Source: Planctomycetota bacterium
Lineage (GTDB): Bacteria; Planctomycetota; JAJSAM01; JAJVHW01
Assembly: GCA_024277065.1 (NCBI GenBank)
Contig: JAJRVY010000087.1
Coordinates: 1-42,554, forward strand
Direction of reading: 5' to 3'
Length of the DNA: 42,554 nt
The notes under the pieces were generated by a model. The model had not been told where the DNA came from. It saw only the letters and a list, made by a program, of their open reading frames with translations, and ran no database searches. Made by a program: the position numbers and the translations under genes. Below, one piece after another: positions 42,334 to 42,554 of this stretch; positions within the stretch are counted from its first letter, which is position 1; every line of letters starts with the position of its first letter.

Positions 42334-42554
42334 ATGCCCGACGAGACGCCCCCCGCCGCCGCCAAGCACGAGCGCCCGACCGGCCCACGCTCCGACGTCC
42401 TGGGCTGGCTGCGCCGCGCCGTCGTCTGGGTCTTCGCCTTCGCGCTGGTGTGGTTCGCCGCGCCCACGCCCCTCGAGTGGGCCGTCGGGCTGGCCCTCGC
42501 CGCGCTCGGAGAGTGGATCCGCTGCTGGTCCGCCGGCTACCTCATCAAGTCCAA
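42334..42554 (+). CDS. Isoprenylcysteine carboxyl-methyltransferase-like membrane protein (partial, right edge)
   Basis: The first 73 codons are visible, from an ATG with GGAG eight bases upstream. After a charged 25-residue start come two hydrophobic helices (AVVWVFAFALVWFAAP, then WAVGLALAALGEWIRCWSAG), ending in GEWIRCWSAGYLIKS. The G-E-x-x-R-x-W-(S/A)-A-G-x-L sequence is the typical entry to the ICMT/PEMT catalytic part, whose SAM-binding portion would follow outside the window. In bacteria such proteins methylate lipids or unknown acceptors. The identification rests on this short N-terminus. Confidence 0.65.
   Translation, partial: MPDETPPAAAKHERPTGPRSDVLGWLRRAVVWVFAFALVWFAAPTPLEWAVGLALAALGEWIRCWSAGYLIKS

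Noticed and set aside
1-42554. tRNA or rRNA genes
   Set aside because: No cloverleaf with the T-loop motif GGTTCGA and a CCA-side stem, and no conserved rRNA stretch, was seen by eye; short or unusual ones could be missed.

Overview
The window is very GC-rich with almost saturated G/C at third codon positions. It reads as chromosomal DNA of a Gram-negative bacterium, most likely a planctomycete or a close relative. The evidence is mixed: a Ser/Thr kinase with a C-terminal formylglycine-generating-enzyme-like domain overlapping an ECF-type sigma factor (a pairing typical of Planctomycetota), a PEP-CTERM-sorted protein, an Omp85/TamB pair that implies an outer membrane, and very large regulatory-like or HEAT-repeat secreted proteins. 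The phylum call is an inference; no rRNA or tRNA gene is visible.

Layout. 1-10.4 kb: start of a secreted protein, an unrecognised acidic-tailed protein, a 1284-aa membrane-anchored protein of about twelve carboxypeptidase-regulatory-like repeats, a HEAT-repeat membrane protein, a NodU/CmcH-type carbamoyltransferase and a TPR-like protein. 10.4-17.5 kb: a stand-alone double-domain SagB-type oxidoreductase, RsmE, a group II PLP decarboxylase, an M14 metallopeptidase and a HAL2/CysQ-like phosphatase. 17.6-25.6 kb: an MscS channel, GmhA, a crotonase of the enoyl-CoA isomerase type, a CBS-HEPN fusion, and the kinase/sigma-factor pair. 25.9-34.3 kb (all minus strand): ADP-forming acyl-CoA synthetase, GT39-like glycosyltransferase with TPRs, YkvA-like protein, a HEAT/VWA secreted protein and a SpoU-type methyltransferase. 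34.3-42.5 kb: TamB and an Omp85 (TamA/BamA-like) partner, each split by one in-frame stop codon, then a PEP-CTERM protein, a C-rich repetitive gap and the start of an isoprenylcysteine-methyltransferase-like gene.

The genes are mostly housekeeping or envelope functions in short operons, not one pathway. The least explained signal is in the gaps. (i) Seven hairpins of one family have a constant 6-nt loop and arms that change but always stay complementary; six of the seven sit as inverted pairs. (ii) Three copies of a 165-275 bp element carry terminal inverted repeats and a shared core. (iii) A tandem 19-mer pair occurs at two loci. (iv) There are several local tandem arrays, and a 275-nt gap between convergent genes looks structured. 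The other main oddity is the single nonsense codon in each of the adjacent TamB and Omp85 genes.
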